DNA of 43,454 nt from JAVKFF01 sp040226215 (GTDB lineage: Bacteria; Pseudomonadota; Alphaproteobacteria; DSM-16000; Inquilinaceae): NCBI GenBank assembly GCA_040226215.1, contig JAVKFF010000084.1:1-43454 (forward strand), given 5' to 3'. This document shows, piece by piece, positions 8,790 through 20,026 of this stretch (position 1 is the stretch's first letter; each line of letters begins with the position of its first letter). Below the pieces are notes generated by a model, which was given only the letters and a program-made list of their open reading frames with translations, was not told where the DNA came from and did not search any database. The translations under genes and the position numbers were made by a program.

Positions 8790-8807
8790 TCGCATTGGTG
8801 TCCAACC

Positions 8808-9908
8808 CTAATAGGAAAACGGATAAAGCTTCCAGTAGGCCTTTATCTGCCGCCAGCGGTGGGCAAGCCCGTCCGGCTCGAAAATCAGGAACAGGATGAT
8901 GGCGAGGCCGATCGCCATCTCCTTCATGAAGTTGAGACCGACCTCCAGGTTCAGGCTCTCCGCCAGTTCCGTGCCGCGCAGCGTGCCGGCCAGCCCCTCG
9001 GTCACTTCCGGCAGCAGAACGATGAAGGTGACGCCCATGATCGTGCCCATGACCGAGCCCAGCCCGCCGATGATCACCATGGCCAGGAACTGGATGGAGA
9101 AGAAGATGTTGAAGGTCTCGACCTGGACGAAGCGGTTGTAGTGGGCGAACAGGGCGCCGCCGATGCCCGCGTAGAACGAGGCGATGCCGAAGGACAGGAT
9201 GCGGTACTTGGTCAGGTTCACGCCCATGATCTCGGCCGAGAGATAGTGGTCGCGAACGGCGATCAGGGCACGGCCGTCGCGGCTGCGCATCAGGTTGGTC
9301 GCCAGCAGGTACATCACCACCACATAGCCCAGCACCAGCCACCAATAGGCCTGGGCGTCGCGGAACTCGAAGCCGAACAACTCGACCCTGGGCGCGCGCG
9401 CGCCGTGGGTGCCGCCGGAAAACCAGTCGGCGCGGGCGAAGAAGTTCTCCAGGATGAACTGGGCCGCCAGCGTGGCGATGGCGAGGTAGAGCCCCTTCAG
9501 ACGCGCCGCCGGCACGCCGAAGATCAGCCCCACCGCGGCCGTCAGCAGGCCGGCGAGCGGGATGGTGAAGAAGACCGGGAGGCCGGTGTTCTCGTGGATG
9601 AACACCGTGGAGAAGGCGCCGAAGCCGAAGAAGACGGCGTGACCGATCGAGATCTGCCCGGTGAAGCCGACGAGGATGTTGAGACCGAGCGCGGCGATCG
9701 ACAGGAAGCCGATATTGATCAGCAGGTTCGTCCAGTAGCGGTCGATCACGTCGAAGCCGAGATCGAACACCGTCGGGATCGGGATCAGCGCCAGCACGAT
9801 GACCAGGCCGATGACGAAGTTGCGGCTGAACCGGTCGTCGAAGATCGTGGTGTCCGCGCGGTAGGAGGTGCGGAAATCGCCGCAGGGTCGGAACTGGATG
9901 CCGGCCAT
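8808..9908 (-). CDS. livM: HAAT-family ABC transporter permease (LivM type)
   Basis: This is the second permease of the importer. The 366-aa product has a 30-residue polar N-terminus, then about nine to ten membrane segments. Family landmarks are ALGLNILVGFTGQISIGHAVFFGFGA, LATLAAQFI, the cytoplasmic loop MRSRDGRALIAVRDHYLSAEIMGVN that docks the ATPase, and IIGGLGSVMG near the C-terminus. It lies 16 bp downstream of livH. Length and motifs are normal. Confidence 0.93.
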   Translation of the reverse strand: MAGIQFRPCGDFRTSYRADTTIFDDRFSRNFVIGLVIVLALIPIPTVFDLGFDVIDRYWTNLLINIGFLSIAALGLNILVGFTGQISIGHAVFFGFGAFSTVFIHENTGLPVFFTIPLAGLLTAAVGLIFGVPAARLKGLYLAIATLAAQFILENFFARADWFSGGTHGARAPRVELFGFEFRDAQAYWWLVLGYVVVMYLLATNLMRSRDGRALIAVRDHYLSAEIMGVNLTKYRILSFGIASFYAGIGGALFAHYNRFVQVETFNIFFSIQFLAMVIIGGLGSVMGTIMGVTFIVLLPEVTEGLAGTLRGTELAESLNLEVGLNFMKEMAIGLAIILFLIFEPDGLAHRWRQIKAYWKLYPFSY

Positions 9909-9924
9909 GGTGGGGTGCTGCCTC

Positions 9925-10824
9925 CTAGACCCGTTCGATGTCGCGGGTGCCGAACAGGCCGTAGGGCTTGATCATCAGCAGGATGACCAGGACGTAGAAC
10001 GGCACGATCTGCTGCAAATTGCCGAAGCCGAGGAAAAGGTCGAAATAGGCCGCCACCGCCTCGATCAGGCCGATGATGATGCCGCCCAGCACGCCGCCGA
10101 TAATGGAGTCCAGCCCGCCCAGGATGACCGCCGGGAAGACCTTGATGCCGTAGAAGGAGAGGTCGGAGCTGACCCCGTTGACGACGCCGACGACGATGCC
10201 GGCGACGGCGGAGACGAGCGCCGAGATCGCCCAGGCCATGGCGAACACCGCCTTGACCGAGACGCCGAGCGACTGGGCCGCCTGCTGGTCGAAGGCCGTC
10301 GCCCGCATGGCGAGACCATAGCGCGAATATTTGAAGAACCAGGCGAAGCCGCCCATGATGGCGACCGAGACGACGATCGACAGCAGGTAGATCGTCTGGA
10401 TCTGCACGCCCAGCACGTTCACCGAGCCGACGTCGAAGATCGGCGGGTAGGGCTGCGGCGAAACTCCGAACATCCACTTCATCAGGGCCTGGAACATGAT
10501 CGACAGCCCGATCGTGACCATGATGATGGAGATGATCGGCTCGCCGATCATCGGCCTCAGCACCACCACCTGCAGCAGCACGCCGAAGACCAGCATGAAG
10601 GCCAGCGTCATGGGAAAGCCGATCCAGAAGGGCAGCTGGAACTCGATCAGGAAGTACCAGCAGACCCAGGAGCCGACGAGCAGGAACTCGCCCTGGGCGA
10701 AGTTCACCACCTTGGAGGCCTTGTAGATCAGCACGAAGCTCATGGCGACGACGCCGTAGAGCGTGCCGATGATCAGCCCGGTGACCAGCAGCTGCGAGAG
10801 GAAGTCGAGGCGCAGGGCTTCCAT
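9925..10824 (-). CDS. livH: HAAT-family ABC transporter permease (LivH type)
   Basis: This is the first permease of the importer, 299 aa with about eight membrane segments. Landmarks are GLIIGTLYGVVAMSFVLIYKASKVVNFAQGEFLLVG at the N-terminus, the ATPase-docking loop YSRYGLAMRATAFDQQAAQSLGV, and VILGGLDSIIGGVLGG. The ATG at 10824 (MEALRLDFLS) is placed seven bases after the synthetase stop; the open frame continues upstream only as a shadow of that gene. The position is typical of a tightly coupled operon. Confidence 0.93.
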   Translation of the reverse strand: MEALRLDFLSQLLVTGLIIGTLYGVVAMSFVLIYKASKVVNFAQGEFLLVGSWVCWYFLIEFQLPFWIGFPMTLAFMLVFGVLLQVVVLRPMIGEPIISIIMVTIGLSIMFQALMKWMFGVSPQPYPPIFDVGSVNVLGVQIQTIYLLSIVVSVAIMGGFAWFFKYSRYGLAMRATAFDQQAAQSLGVSVKAVFAMAWAISALVSAVAGIVVGVVNGVSSDLSFYGIKVFPAVILGGLDSIIGGVLGGIIIGLIEAVAAYFDLFLGFGNLQQIVPFYVLVILLMIKPYGLFGTRDIERV

Positions 10825-10831
10825 GGAACCG

Positions 10832-12754
10832 CTACTCCGCCGCCAGGGCGCCGCGGGGCGCCGGTTGGCCCAGGTCGACGACCCTGAGCACCGTCTTGAT
10901 GCGCTGGCGGGTGCCGTCCTGGAAGGTGATGGTGGTGTCGATCGGGATGCGGTCCTCGTGGCCGTAGATGGCGTCGATGATGCCGCCATACTTGTCGCTG
11001 ATGACGCCGCGACGGACCTTGCGGGTGCGTGTCAGCTCGCCATCGTCGGCGTCGAGCTCCTTGTAGAGCAGCAGGAACTTGCGGATCTGCTGGGCGGCGG
11101 GAAGGGTGGCGTTGATGCCTTCCACCTCCGCCTGGATCTGGGCATAGACCTCGTCCTTGGCCGAGAGGTCGGTGTAGGTCGTGAACGCCAGGCGCTTCTT
11201 CTCCGCCCATTTCGAGACGATGGGGAAGCGGATGCAGATCATCGCCGCCAGATAGGGCCGCTGGTCGCCCAGGATCACCGCCTCGGCCACGAAGGGCGAG
11301 AATTTCAGCTTGTTCTCGATGAACTGCGGCGAGAAGCGGTCGCCATTGCTGGTCGTCGCCAGGTCCTTGATCCGGTCGATGACGACGAGGTGTCCGGCCT
11401 CGTTGAAATAGCCGGCGTCGCCGGTGTGCATCTCGCCGGCTTCGTTGATGTCGGCCTTCGAGGCCTCCGGGTTCTTGTAATAGCCCAGGAACATGTTGCG
11501 GTGCCGGGTGACGATCTCGCCGACGCCGTTCGGGTCGGGCTGGTCGATGCGCACCTCGATGGTCTCGTCGAAGGGGAAGCCGACCGTGTCGAAGTCGATA
11601 TCGCCGTCCTTGTGGATGGTGTAGGCGCCCATCAGCTCCGTCTGGCCGTAGAGCTGGCGCAGCGGCACGCCCATGGCGAGGAAGAAGCGGAAGGTGTCGG
11701 GGCCGAGGGCGGCGCCGCCCGTCGCCGCCGATTTCAGGCGGGAGAAGCCGAGCCGGTCGGCCAGCGGCCGGAACAGGATGGCCTTCGCGAAGGCGCTCCG
11801 GCGGCCCTCCGCCAGCGCCTTCATGCCGGCCTTCATGCCGAGGTCGAAGAGACGGTTCTTCAGCGGGCTCGCATCCATCATGCGGCTGCGCACGTCGGCG
11901 GCGATCTGCTCCCACACCCGGGGCGCCAGCAGCACGAAGGTCGGACCGATCTCGCGCATGTCGTGCATCATCGTCTCGGGCTCCTCCACGAAGTTGATCT
12001 TCATGCGGGAGACCAGGGACTTACCCAGCGCGTAGACCTGCTCCATGATCCAGGGCAGCGGCAGGACGGAAACGTATTCGTCGGTCTCGTCCTTCGGATC
12101 GACGGCGAGATAGTCGCGCACATGGTCGATGACCAAGCGGCCGGACAGCATGGCCAGCTTCGGATTGGCGGTGGTGCCCGAGGTGGTGCACAGGATGGCC
12201 ACCCCGTCCGGATCGAGGGCGGCCAGCAGGCTGTCATAGGCCCCGGTATCGGCCGCCAGCGCCTGCTCGCCCAGCGCCACGAAGTCGGCGACGGCGATCA
12301 GGCGCGGGTCCTCGTATTTGCGCATGCCGCGCGGGTCGCAATAGACGATGTGGCGGACCGTCGGGATGCGGTCGCCGAGATTGAGCAGCTTGTCGACCTG
12401 CTCCTCGTCCTCGGCGATCACCAGCTTCACCTCGGCGTACTCGACGAGGTAGGCGATCTCCTCGTCCAGCGCGTCGCGATACATGCCCAGGCTCAGTCCC
12501 CGCACGGCATGCGCGGCGATCTCGCCCACCACCCAGTCCGGCCGGTTGTCGCCGATCAGCGCCACCACGTCGCCGGGGCCGATGCCGAGCGCCCGCATGG
12601 CCAGCGCGAAACGCGCGACCCTGGCGTCGTAGTCCTTCCAGGTGAAGGCATTCCAGATGCCGAACTCCTTCTCTCGCATGGCCACGTCGTCGGGCCAGTG
12701 GGTGGCGTTGTGGCGCAGCAGGGCCGGAAAGGTACGGGGATGGCTGTCGTTCAT
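10832..12754 (-). CDS. AMP-dependent long-chain acyl-CoA synthetase (FAA1/FadD15-like)
   Basis: The 640-aa enzyme belongs to the large acyl-CoA synthetase group that converts an acid, ATP and CoA to acyl-CoA. Motifs seen are LCTTSGTTANPKLAM (P-loop, residues 189-201, with Ala-Asn where Gly-x is usual), LYGQTELMG (adenine site), HTGDAGYF and DRIKDLATTSNGDRFSPQFIE (hinge and lid). The ATG at 12754 overlaps the livG stop as ATGA, so the enzyme is co-translated with the importer ATPase. This organisation suggests uptake coupled to CoA activation of the imported acid. The precise substrate is unknown. Confidence 0.92.
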   Translation of the reverse strand: MNDSHPRTFPALLRHNATHWPDDVAMREKEFGIWNAFTWKDYDARVARFALAMRALGIGPGDVVALIGDNRPDWVVGEIAAHAVRGLSLGMYRDALDEEIAYLVEYAEVKLVIAEDEEQVDKLLNLGDRIPTVRHIVYCDPRGMRKYEDPRLIAVADFVALGEQALAADTGAYDSLLAALDPDGVAILCTTSGTTANPKLAMLSGRLVIDHVRDYLAVDPKDETDEYVSVLPLPWIMEQVYALGKSLVSRMKINFVEEPETMMHDMREIGPTFVLLAPRVWEQIAADVRSRMMDASPLKNRLFDLGMKAGMKALAEGRRSAFAKAILFRPLADRLGFSRLKSAATGGAALGPDTFRFFLAMGVPLRQLYGQTELMGAYTIHKDGDIDFDTVGFPFDETIEVRIDQPDPNGVGEIVTRHRNMFLGYYKNPEASKADINEAGEMHTGDAGYFNEAGHLVVIDRIKDLATTSNGDRFSPQFIENKLKFSPFVAEAVILGDQRPYLAAMICIRFPIVSKWAEKKRLAFTTYTDLSAKDEVYAQIQAEVEGINATLPAAQQIRKFLLLYKELDADDGELTRTRKVRRGVISDKYGGIIDAIYGHEDRIPIDTTITFQDGTRQRIKTVLRVVDLGQPAPRGALAAE

Positions 12755-13614
12755 GCCGCGGCGCCCTCGCCGTCTTCCTCGTCGTCCTCGTCGGCGCCGA
12801 GATAGGCGCGCTTGACCTGCGGGTGGTTCATCACCTCTTCGGGCAGGCCCTCGGCGATCTTGCGACCGAAATCGAGCACGCTCACCCGGTGGGAGATGTC
12901 CATCACCACGCCCATGTCGTGCTCGATCATGATCACGGTCATGCCCCACTCCTCGTTCAGGTCGAGGATGTAGCGGGCCATGTCCTCCTTCTCCTCCAGG
13001 TTCATCCCGGCCATCGGCTCGTCGAGCAGCAGGAGGTCGGGCTTCAGCGCCACCGCGCGCGCGAGTTCGACACGCTTGCGCAGGCCGTAGGACAGGGTTC
13101 CGGCCATGGCGTTGCGGACGTGCTGGATCTCCAGGAAGTCGATGATGTCCTCGACGACCCGGCGATGCGCCAGTTCCTCCTTCCTCGCCCCGGTGAACCA
13201 GTAGAGCGAGCCGGTGACGAAATTGTTTTTCAGCAGGTGATGGCGCCCGACCATGATGTTGTCGAGCACCGTCATGTGGCCGAACAGGGCCAGGTTCTGG
13301 AAGGTTCGGCCGAGGCCGAGATCGGCGCGGGCGTTGGGCTTCAGGCGCGTGATGTCGCGGCCCTTGTAGTGGATGCGGCCCTCGGTCGGGCTGTAGCGGC
13401 CGGAGATGCAGTTGACCATGGAGGTCTTGCCGGCGCCGTTCGGGCCGATGATCGAGAACAGCTCGCCACGGTTGACCTCGAAGGAGACGTCGCGCAGCGC
13501 GTGCACGCCGCCGAAGGACAGGCTCACATGCTCGGCCGCGAGCAGGATCTCGCCCCGGTCCGGCGCCTCCACCCGGGGTGCGCTGATGTCTGACGGATCG
13601 CCGTTCGGCTGCAT
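12751..13614 (-). CDS. livG: HAAT-family ABC transporter ATP-binding protein (LivG type)
   Basis: This is the first gene of the importer operon. The 287-aa product carries Walker A GPNGAGKT (57-64), the LivG-type RTFQNLALFGHMTVLDN Q-loop region, signature TLSYGLRKRVELARA, Walker B LLLLDEPMAGMN and switch MIEHDM. The signature reads LSYGLRKR where LivG usually has LSYGQQR, a feature of the subgroup linked to acyl-CoA synthetases. The C-terminus ends in a strongly acidic tail (DEDDEEDGEG). Its stop overlaps the synthetase start. Confidence 0.93.
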   Translation of the reverse strand: MQPNGDPSDISAPRVEAPDRGEILLAAEHVSLSFGGVHALRDVSFEVNRGELFSIIGPNGAGKTSMVNCISGRYSPTEGRIHYKGRDITRLKPNARADLGLGRTFQNLALFGHMTVLDNIMVGRHHLLKNNFVTGSLYWFTGARKEELAHRRVVEDIIDFLEIQHVRNAMAGTLSYGLRKRVELARAVALKPDLLLLDEPMAGMNLEEKEDMARYILDLNEEWGMTVIMIEHDMGVVMDISHRVSVLDFGRKIAEGLPEEVMNHPQVKRAYLGADEDDEEDGEGAAA

Positions 13615-13889
13615 CCGGGCGCCTCCCTCACGCCTGTGCCTGTTCGCCTTGTCCGGCCGGGTCGTTCGCGTGCCCGGTCGTCGCGTTCGCCGGGATTAAA
13701 GCCGGAAGCCCCTGGTCCTGCAACAGTTGCGTACCCGCCGCGACCAATCGGTACCGCGCGCGCCCGGCGCCGTGCCCCGGCGCCGCGACGGTCGCCCGCA
13801 GGCTTGCGCATCCGCGCCATGTGCGCCCGGCGAGTGACGCGGCCATCGGCCTTGGCTAGGGTCGCTGCCAGCGTTCTGGAGGAGCAGGA
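13615..13889. promoter_or_regulatory. Divergent intergenic region with a short palindrome
   Basis: This 275-bp gap lies between the leftward liv-like operon and the rightward DMT exporter and must hold both promoters. A perfect GCAAC-A-GTTGC palindrome lies at 13720-13730 and could be an operator. No convincing -35/-10 pair is seen. The short open frames here look like noise. Confidence 0.4.
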
Positions 13890-14834
13890 ATGGCGTCGAC
13901 CGGCGGCAACGCGCGCACCGTCAACACCCAGTCAGGACCGGCGGAGACCCTCGGCCATCCGCTGGTGACGGCGCTGATCGGGCTGGCCTTCGCGGTGATC
14001 TGGTCGTCGGCCTTCACCTCGGCCAAGCTGGCGCTGCAGTTCGCCCCGCCTGTGCTGATGCTGGCCGTGCGCTTCGCCATCGCCGGCGGCCTCGCGGTCG
14101 CCGCGGCGGTACTGATGGGCCAGGCCTGGCCGCGCACGCGTACCGCCTGGCGGTCCATCCTGATCCTCGGCATCTGCCAGAACACGCTCTATCTCGGCCT
14201 GATGTTCGTCGCCATGACCACGATCAACGCCGGTCTCGGCGCCATCATCGGTTCCGCCATGCCGATCGTCATGGCCGCCATCGCGCCGGTGTTCCTGGCC
14301 GAGCGCATCGGGCCGATGAAGCTCGCCGGCATGGGCCTGGGATTCGCCGGCGTCATCTGGGTGATGAGCGCGCATCTCGGCGATCCCGTCTCGGGCGGCG
14401 TCGGACAGGAGGTCGGCATCCTCTGCGCGGTCATCGGCACCATCGCGCTGGCCGTCGGCACGGCGGTGGTCAAGCGGGGATCGTTCGGCACCGGCATCAC
14501 CATGGTGATGGGCCTGCAGATGCTGGTCGGGTCGATCACGCTGCTGCCGTTCGGGCTCGCCTTCGAGAGCTTCGGCAGCTTCGACGTGACCTGGGAATTC
14601 GTCGCCGCGCTCGCCTACATCATCGTCTTCCCGTCGCTGGTGGCGACCTGGCTGTGGTTCACCCTGCTCGGCCGCACCACGGCGGCCAACGCCTCCTCCT
14701 TCCACTTCTTCAACCCGGTCTTCGGCGTCGGCGCCGCCTTCCTGGTGCTGGGCGAGCCGGTGGGCTGGGGCGACGCGGTCGGCGTGGTGCTGGTCGCCGT
14801 CGGCATTCTGGTGGTCAACCGTGCACGGGCCTGA
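13890..14834 (+). CDS. DMT-superfamily (EamA) transporter
   Basis: The 314-aa product has ten predicted membrane segments in two EamA repeats (about residues 25-155 and 170-312). Each repeat has the family pattern, seen as FAVIWSSAFTSAKLAL and AMPIVMAAIAPVFLAERI in the first and as FFNPVFGVGAAFLVLGEPV in the second. DMT proteins usually export amino acids or other metabolites, and the substrate is not predictable here. A purine-rich ribosome site (GGAGGAGCAGGA) sits right before the ATG. It overlaps the next small gene by 14 bp. Confidence 0.9.
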   Translation: MASTGGNARTVNTQSGPAETLGHPLVTALIGLAFAVIWSSAFTSAKLALQFAPPVLMLAVRFAIAGGLAVAAAVLMGQAWPRTRTAWRSILILGICQNTLYLGLMFVAMTTINAGLGAIIGSAMPIVMAAIAPVFLAERIGPMKLAGMGLGFAGVIWVMSAHLGDPVSGGVGQEVGILCAVIGTIALAVGTAVVKRGSFGTGITMVMGLQMLVGSITLLPFGLAFESFGSFDVTWEFVAALAYIIVFPSLVATWLWFTLLGRTTAANASSFHFFNPVFGVGAAFLVLGEPVGWGDAVGVVLVAVGILVVNRARA

Positions 14835-15099
14835 GCCGCGGCGGGACCGTGAGGAGCCACCACGCCCGCCGCCCTGGCGTGAGCCGATCTCACTGCCCAT
14901 GCTGGCCTTCGCGATCGCCGTGATCGGGCCTTTCGGCTGGCTGATCCTGCGGCGCGGGCTCGCCTACATCCCGGAAGTGCGCACCGGTTTCGGCGCCTTC
15001 TTCGCCTATGGCGCGACGATTTCCGGGGCATTGATCGTGCTGGCCGCGCTCGGCGGTGTGTGCTTCATTGTAGTCAAGGCGCGCCATAGACTTCGATAG
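14821..15099 (+). CDS. Small hypothetical membrane protein
   Basis: An unrecognised 92-aa protein read from a GTG at 14821 that overlaps the DMT exporter stop. It has two hydrophobic segments (about residues 27-44 and 62-85) joined by a short loop, LRRGLAYIPEVRTGFG. An in-frame ATG at 14899 (MLAFAIAVIG) would remove the proline-rich N-terminus and is an equally possible start. Codon use matches neighbours up to about 15090, where composition suddenly becomes AT-rich. Confidence 0.55.
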   Translation: MHGPEPRRDREEPPRPPPWREPISLPMLAFAIAVIGPFGWLILRRGLAYIPEVRTGFGAFFAYGATISGALIVLAALGGVCFIVVKARHRLR

Positions 15100-15187
15100 A
15101 ATGAAAATGGGAGTATTTTATTGTAGCAGGCAGTCCAAAGAATTTGATATAAGCACGAATCTTCAGTAAAGATTTCAGGGGGCTCAT

Positions 15188-15574
15188 GTGCTTGAGGAAT
15201 TCATACCTTCAAATTCTGTATCGCTCTATACTGCAATATTTTTTATCGCTAGGTTTGAGAACCAAAGGTGGATCAGAGCCCGCGCCTCCGGCTTACGCGG
15301 CGGGAGTGATTCAGCTGGAATTTTTATCAACATCACGGGTGGGATTGCGCTACTATTTGCAATCGTATTTCTGGCATCAATAGTCTATGATCAAGGTTGG
15401 AGATTAGCAGTTGGCGTGCTTTTATTGGGTATATTATCTACAATTATTTGGAGTATTTTTACTACCCTCTTGCTTCGAGGTGATAGCTGGATCCTTTGGG
15501 TCCTGGGCACATTCGTAACTTGGCCGGCGATGTATTTTCTTGGATCAACCACACATTGGTTCGGAGTGCTCTAG
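15188..15574 (+). CDS. Orphan low-GC hypothetical membrane protein
   Basis: An unrecognised 128-aa protein with hydrophobic segments at about residues 10-21, 45-66, 72-95 and 101-118. The proposed GTG at 15188 follows a TTTCAGGGGGCT stretch that could serve as ribosome site. An ATG two bases upstream (15186) opens a different, shorter frame that lacks a coherent membrane pattern. Base composition is clearly AT-richer than everything around it and codon use is unlike the neighbours, which suggests horizontal acquisition. The four-helix reading makes a real gene likely but not certain. Confidence 0.55.
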   Translation: MLEEFIPSNSVSLYTAIFFIARFENQRWIRARASGLRGGSDSAGIFINITGGIALLFAIVFLASIVYDQGWRLAVGVLLLGILSTIIWSIFTTLLLRGDSWILWVLGTFVTWPAMYFLGSTTHWFGVL

Positions 15575-15596
15575 TAGCAACTTGCAGACGCCCTCA

Positions 15597-15617
15597 GAGT
15601 CCAAGGATTTTGGACTC
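15597..15617 (+). terminator. Hairpin after the low-GC gene
   Basis: A perfect 8-bp stem (GAGTCCAA/TTGGACTC) with a five-base loop lies 23 bp past the stop at 15574. There is no T-run after it, so termination is uncertain. It also marks the right edge of the AT-rich patch. Confidence 0.4.
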
Positions 15618-15800
15618 CTCGGCCGGCGCGCCCGAAACTTCCCGCACCCCCTTTTTCGCCCCTGTCGGCCCGGTGACCGTTTGAATCCGGCGGTCAGAAT
15701 GGGTACATCAGCCCCGAAGACTGGTATCGGCGCCGGATGGGACAATGGCGCGATCCGAGCCAGGGGCGCCTAGGTGCGTGAACTTTGAGAGGGCAATCCG

Positions 15801-18578
<2,778 letters not shown>

Positions 18579-18634
18579 ACCGGACACCCCGGGACGGGCC
18601 ACACGCGGCCATACCGGAAGCGGGGGCCCTGTCC

Positions 18635-19141
18635 TTAGCCGTAAAGGCGCGTCTCGAAGGTCTGCTCCAGCGCCGGCAGCCCCCAGAGCGTGTCCGGTCC
18701 TTCATCGACCAGCCGGAAGCCGTGCCGCTCATAGAGCGCGCGGGCGACATCCAGCCCCCGGAAGGTGAAGGACCGCACCTGCCGCATGTGGTGCTGGCGG
18801 CAATGATCGATGGCGATGGTGATCAGCCGCTTGCCAAGCCCCTTGCCCATGGCCGCGTCGTGGAGAATGAAGAAATTGAGGAGGGCGGTTGAGTCGGCCA
18901 CATGGTCGACGGCGATGGAGCCGATGCAGCGGTCTCCCTGGTGGGCGCACCAGATCGCCGCCTGACCCGTCTCCGCCCGATCCACGAGCCGCGCCAGACG
19001 CTCCGCGACGCGCGCCTCGAAACCCGGGCCGACACCCCATTGGCGCCCGTAATAGGTGGCGTGCAGCGTGATGATGCGACCGACATCGCCGATCTGCGGC
19101 GGTCCGATCGACAGCGTATCCCCGGCCGTGTCCAGGGCCAT
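18635..19141 (-). CDS. GNAT-family N-acetyltransferase
   Basis: The 168-aa product fits the GNAT fold, which transfers acetyl from acetyl-CoA to an amine. The acetyl-CoA-binding motif A is HDAAMGKGLGKRLITIAI (about residues 94-111, with the Q/R-x-x-G-x-G/A pattern as K-G-L-G-K). The conserved C-terminal element ALYERHGFRLVDEG is also present. It resembles the acetyltransferase half of MarR-GNAT fusions (GRIITLHATYYGRQWGVGPGFE), here as a stand-alone protein. It is convergent with acnA across 56 bp. The substrate is unknown. Confidence 0.87.
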   Translation of the reverse strand: MALDTAGDTLSIGPPQIGDVGRIITLHATYYGRQWGVGPGFEARVAERLARLVDRAETGQAAIWCAHQGDRCIGSIAVDHVADSTALLNFFILHDAAMGKGLGKRLITIAIDHCRQHHMRQVRSFTFRGLDVARALYERHGFRLVDEGPDTLWGLPALEQTFETRLYG

Positions 19142-19294
19142 GGCGGCGGCCTCCCGTCAAGAGGAAACCAGAAGTTGCACGATAGCATGTCGTGAGCAGT
19201 TTCGGGAGCATGGCCTGATCGGCGCCATTGGCAAGACGGCCGGCATCGGGTCTATTGGACCGCCCAATGGGCACCTCGGCGAACGGCTTGGCAT

Positions 19295-19951
19295 ATGAGA
19301 ACGGCTTTACCCGGAAGAACGCAGCGAGGCGCCATGCCGCGGCATGGCGCGGCCCTGCTGGTGGCGCTGGCGATGGCCTTGTCGACCGGCGGGACCGCCG
19401 CGCAGCAGCCCGCAGGCGCGGTCCGCGTGGCCGACATCGCCGGCCCGCCGATCGCCGGAGAGCAGGGCGCGCTGATCGATGTCGCCTGGTTGGACGTCAC
19501 GTCGTTGCCGAGCATGGCCATCATCGCCCGCGGCGAGGCCGGATCTCGGGCCCAGATGACCTATGGCGTGATCGACAACAGCTTCACCATCCTGCTGTCC
19601 GTCCTGACCGGTCCGGGTTCGCCCCTGCCCGGCGTCGACGGGCTGACCTTTCCGCAACTCGCGGGGGCCGGCCGCTGCGTGCCCACCCGCAGCGAGACGA
19701 TCGGCGAGTGGGATTTCGGCGAGATCCGGGTAACCCGCAGCGGACGGGAATGCCGGGACGCCGGCCTGCAGGGCTACGCCGCGATCGACTACCGCATCGC
19801 CGACGCCGAGCGGAATGTCAGCGTGGTCTGGCAGGTGGTGATGGCGGAAGGCACGGAAGACACGTCGCCTCTGCCCTTCCTGGAGGACGCCATCGGCGGC
19901 CTCGTCGACTATCCCGACCAGGCACGGGAACGCGCGCTGACCGGAGGCTAG
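19295..19951 (+). CDS. Hypothetical secreted protein
   Basis: An unrecognised 218-aa protein. The N-terminus has basic residues then a hydrophobic core (ALLVALAMALSTGGTAAQ), giving a signal peptide cleaved near TAA-QQ at about residue 36. An in-frame ATG at 19334 (MPRHGAALLV) would give a more ordinary signal peptide and may be the true start. The mature part has two cysteines (GRCVPT, GRECRDAG) that could form a disulfide, and ends in an acidic/aliphatic helix. It stands alone between the GNAT gene and a convergent DMT exporter. Confidence 0.7.
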   Translation: MRTALPGRTQRGAMPRHGAALLVALAMALSTGGTAAQQPAGAVRVADIAGPPIAGEQGALIDVAWLDVTSLPSMAIIARGEAGSRAQMTYGVIDNSFTILLSVLTGPGSPLPGVDGLTFPQLAGAGRCVPTRSETIGEWDFGEIRVTRSGRECRDAGLQGYAAIDYRIADAERNVSVVWQVVMAEGTEDTSPLPFLEDAIGGLVDYPDQARERALTGG

Positions 19952-20026
19952 GTCGGAGCTGAGCGCGATCTGCTCTGATTGTTAAGAATTCCCCCTGATC
20001 CTCAAGAGTGAGCGGCCTGTCGTCGC

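Noticed and set aside
13524..13846. Short minus-strand frames upstream of livG
   Set aside because: Arg/Pro/Ala-rich, overlapping each other and livG, with no ribosome site or recognisable product.
15186..15383. ATG-started 65-codon frame in the AT-rich patch
   Set aside because: No coherent pattern; the overlapping GTG frame gives a clean multi-helix protein.
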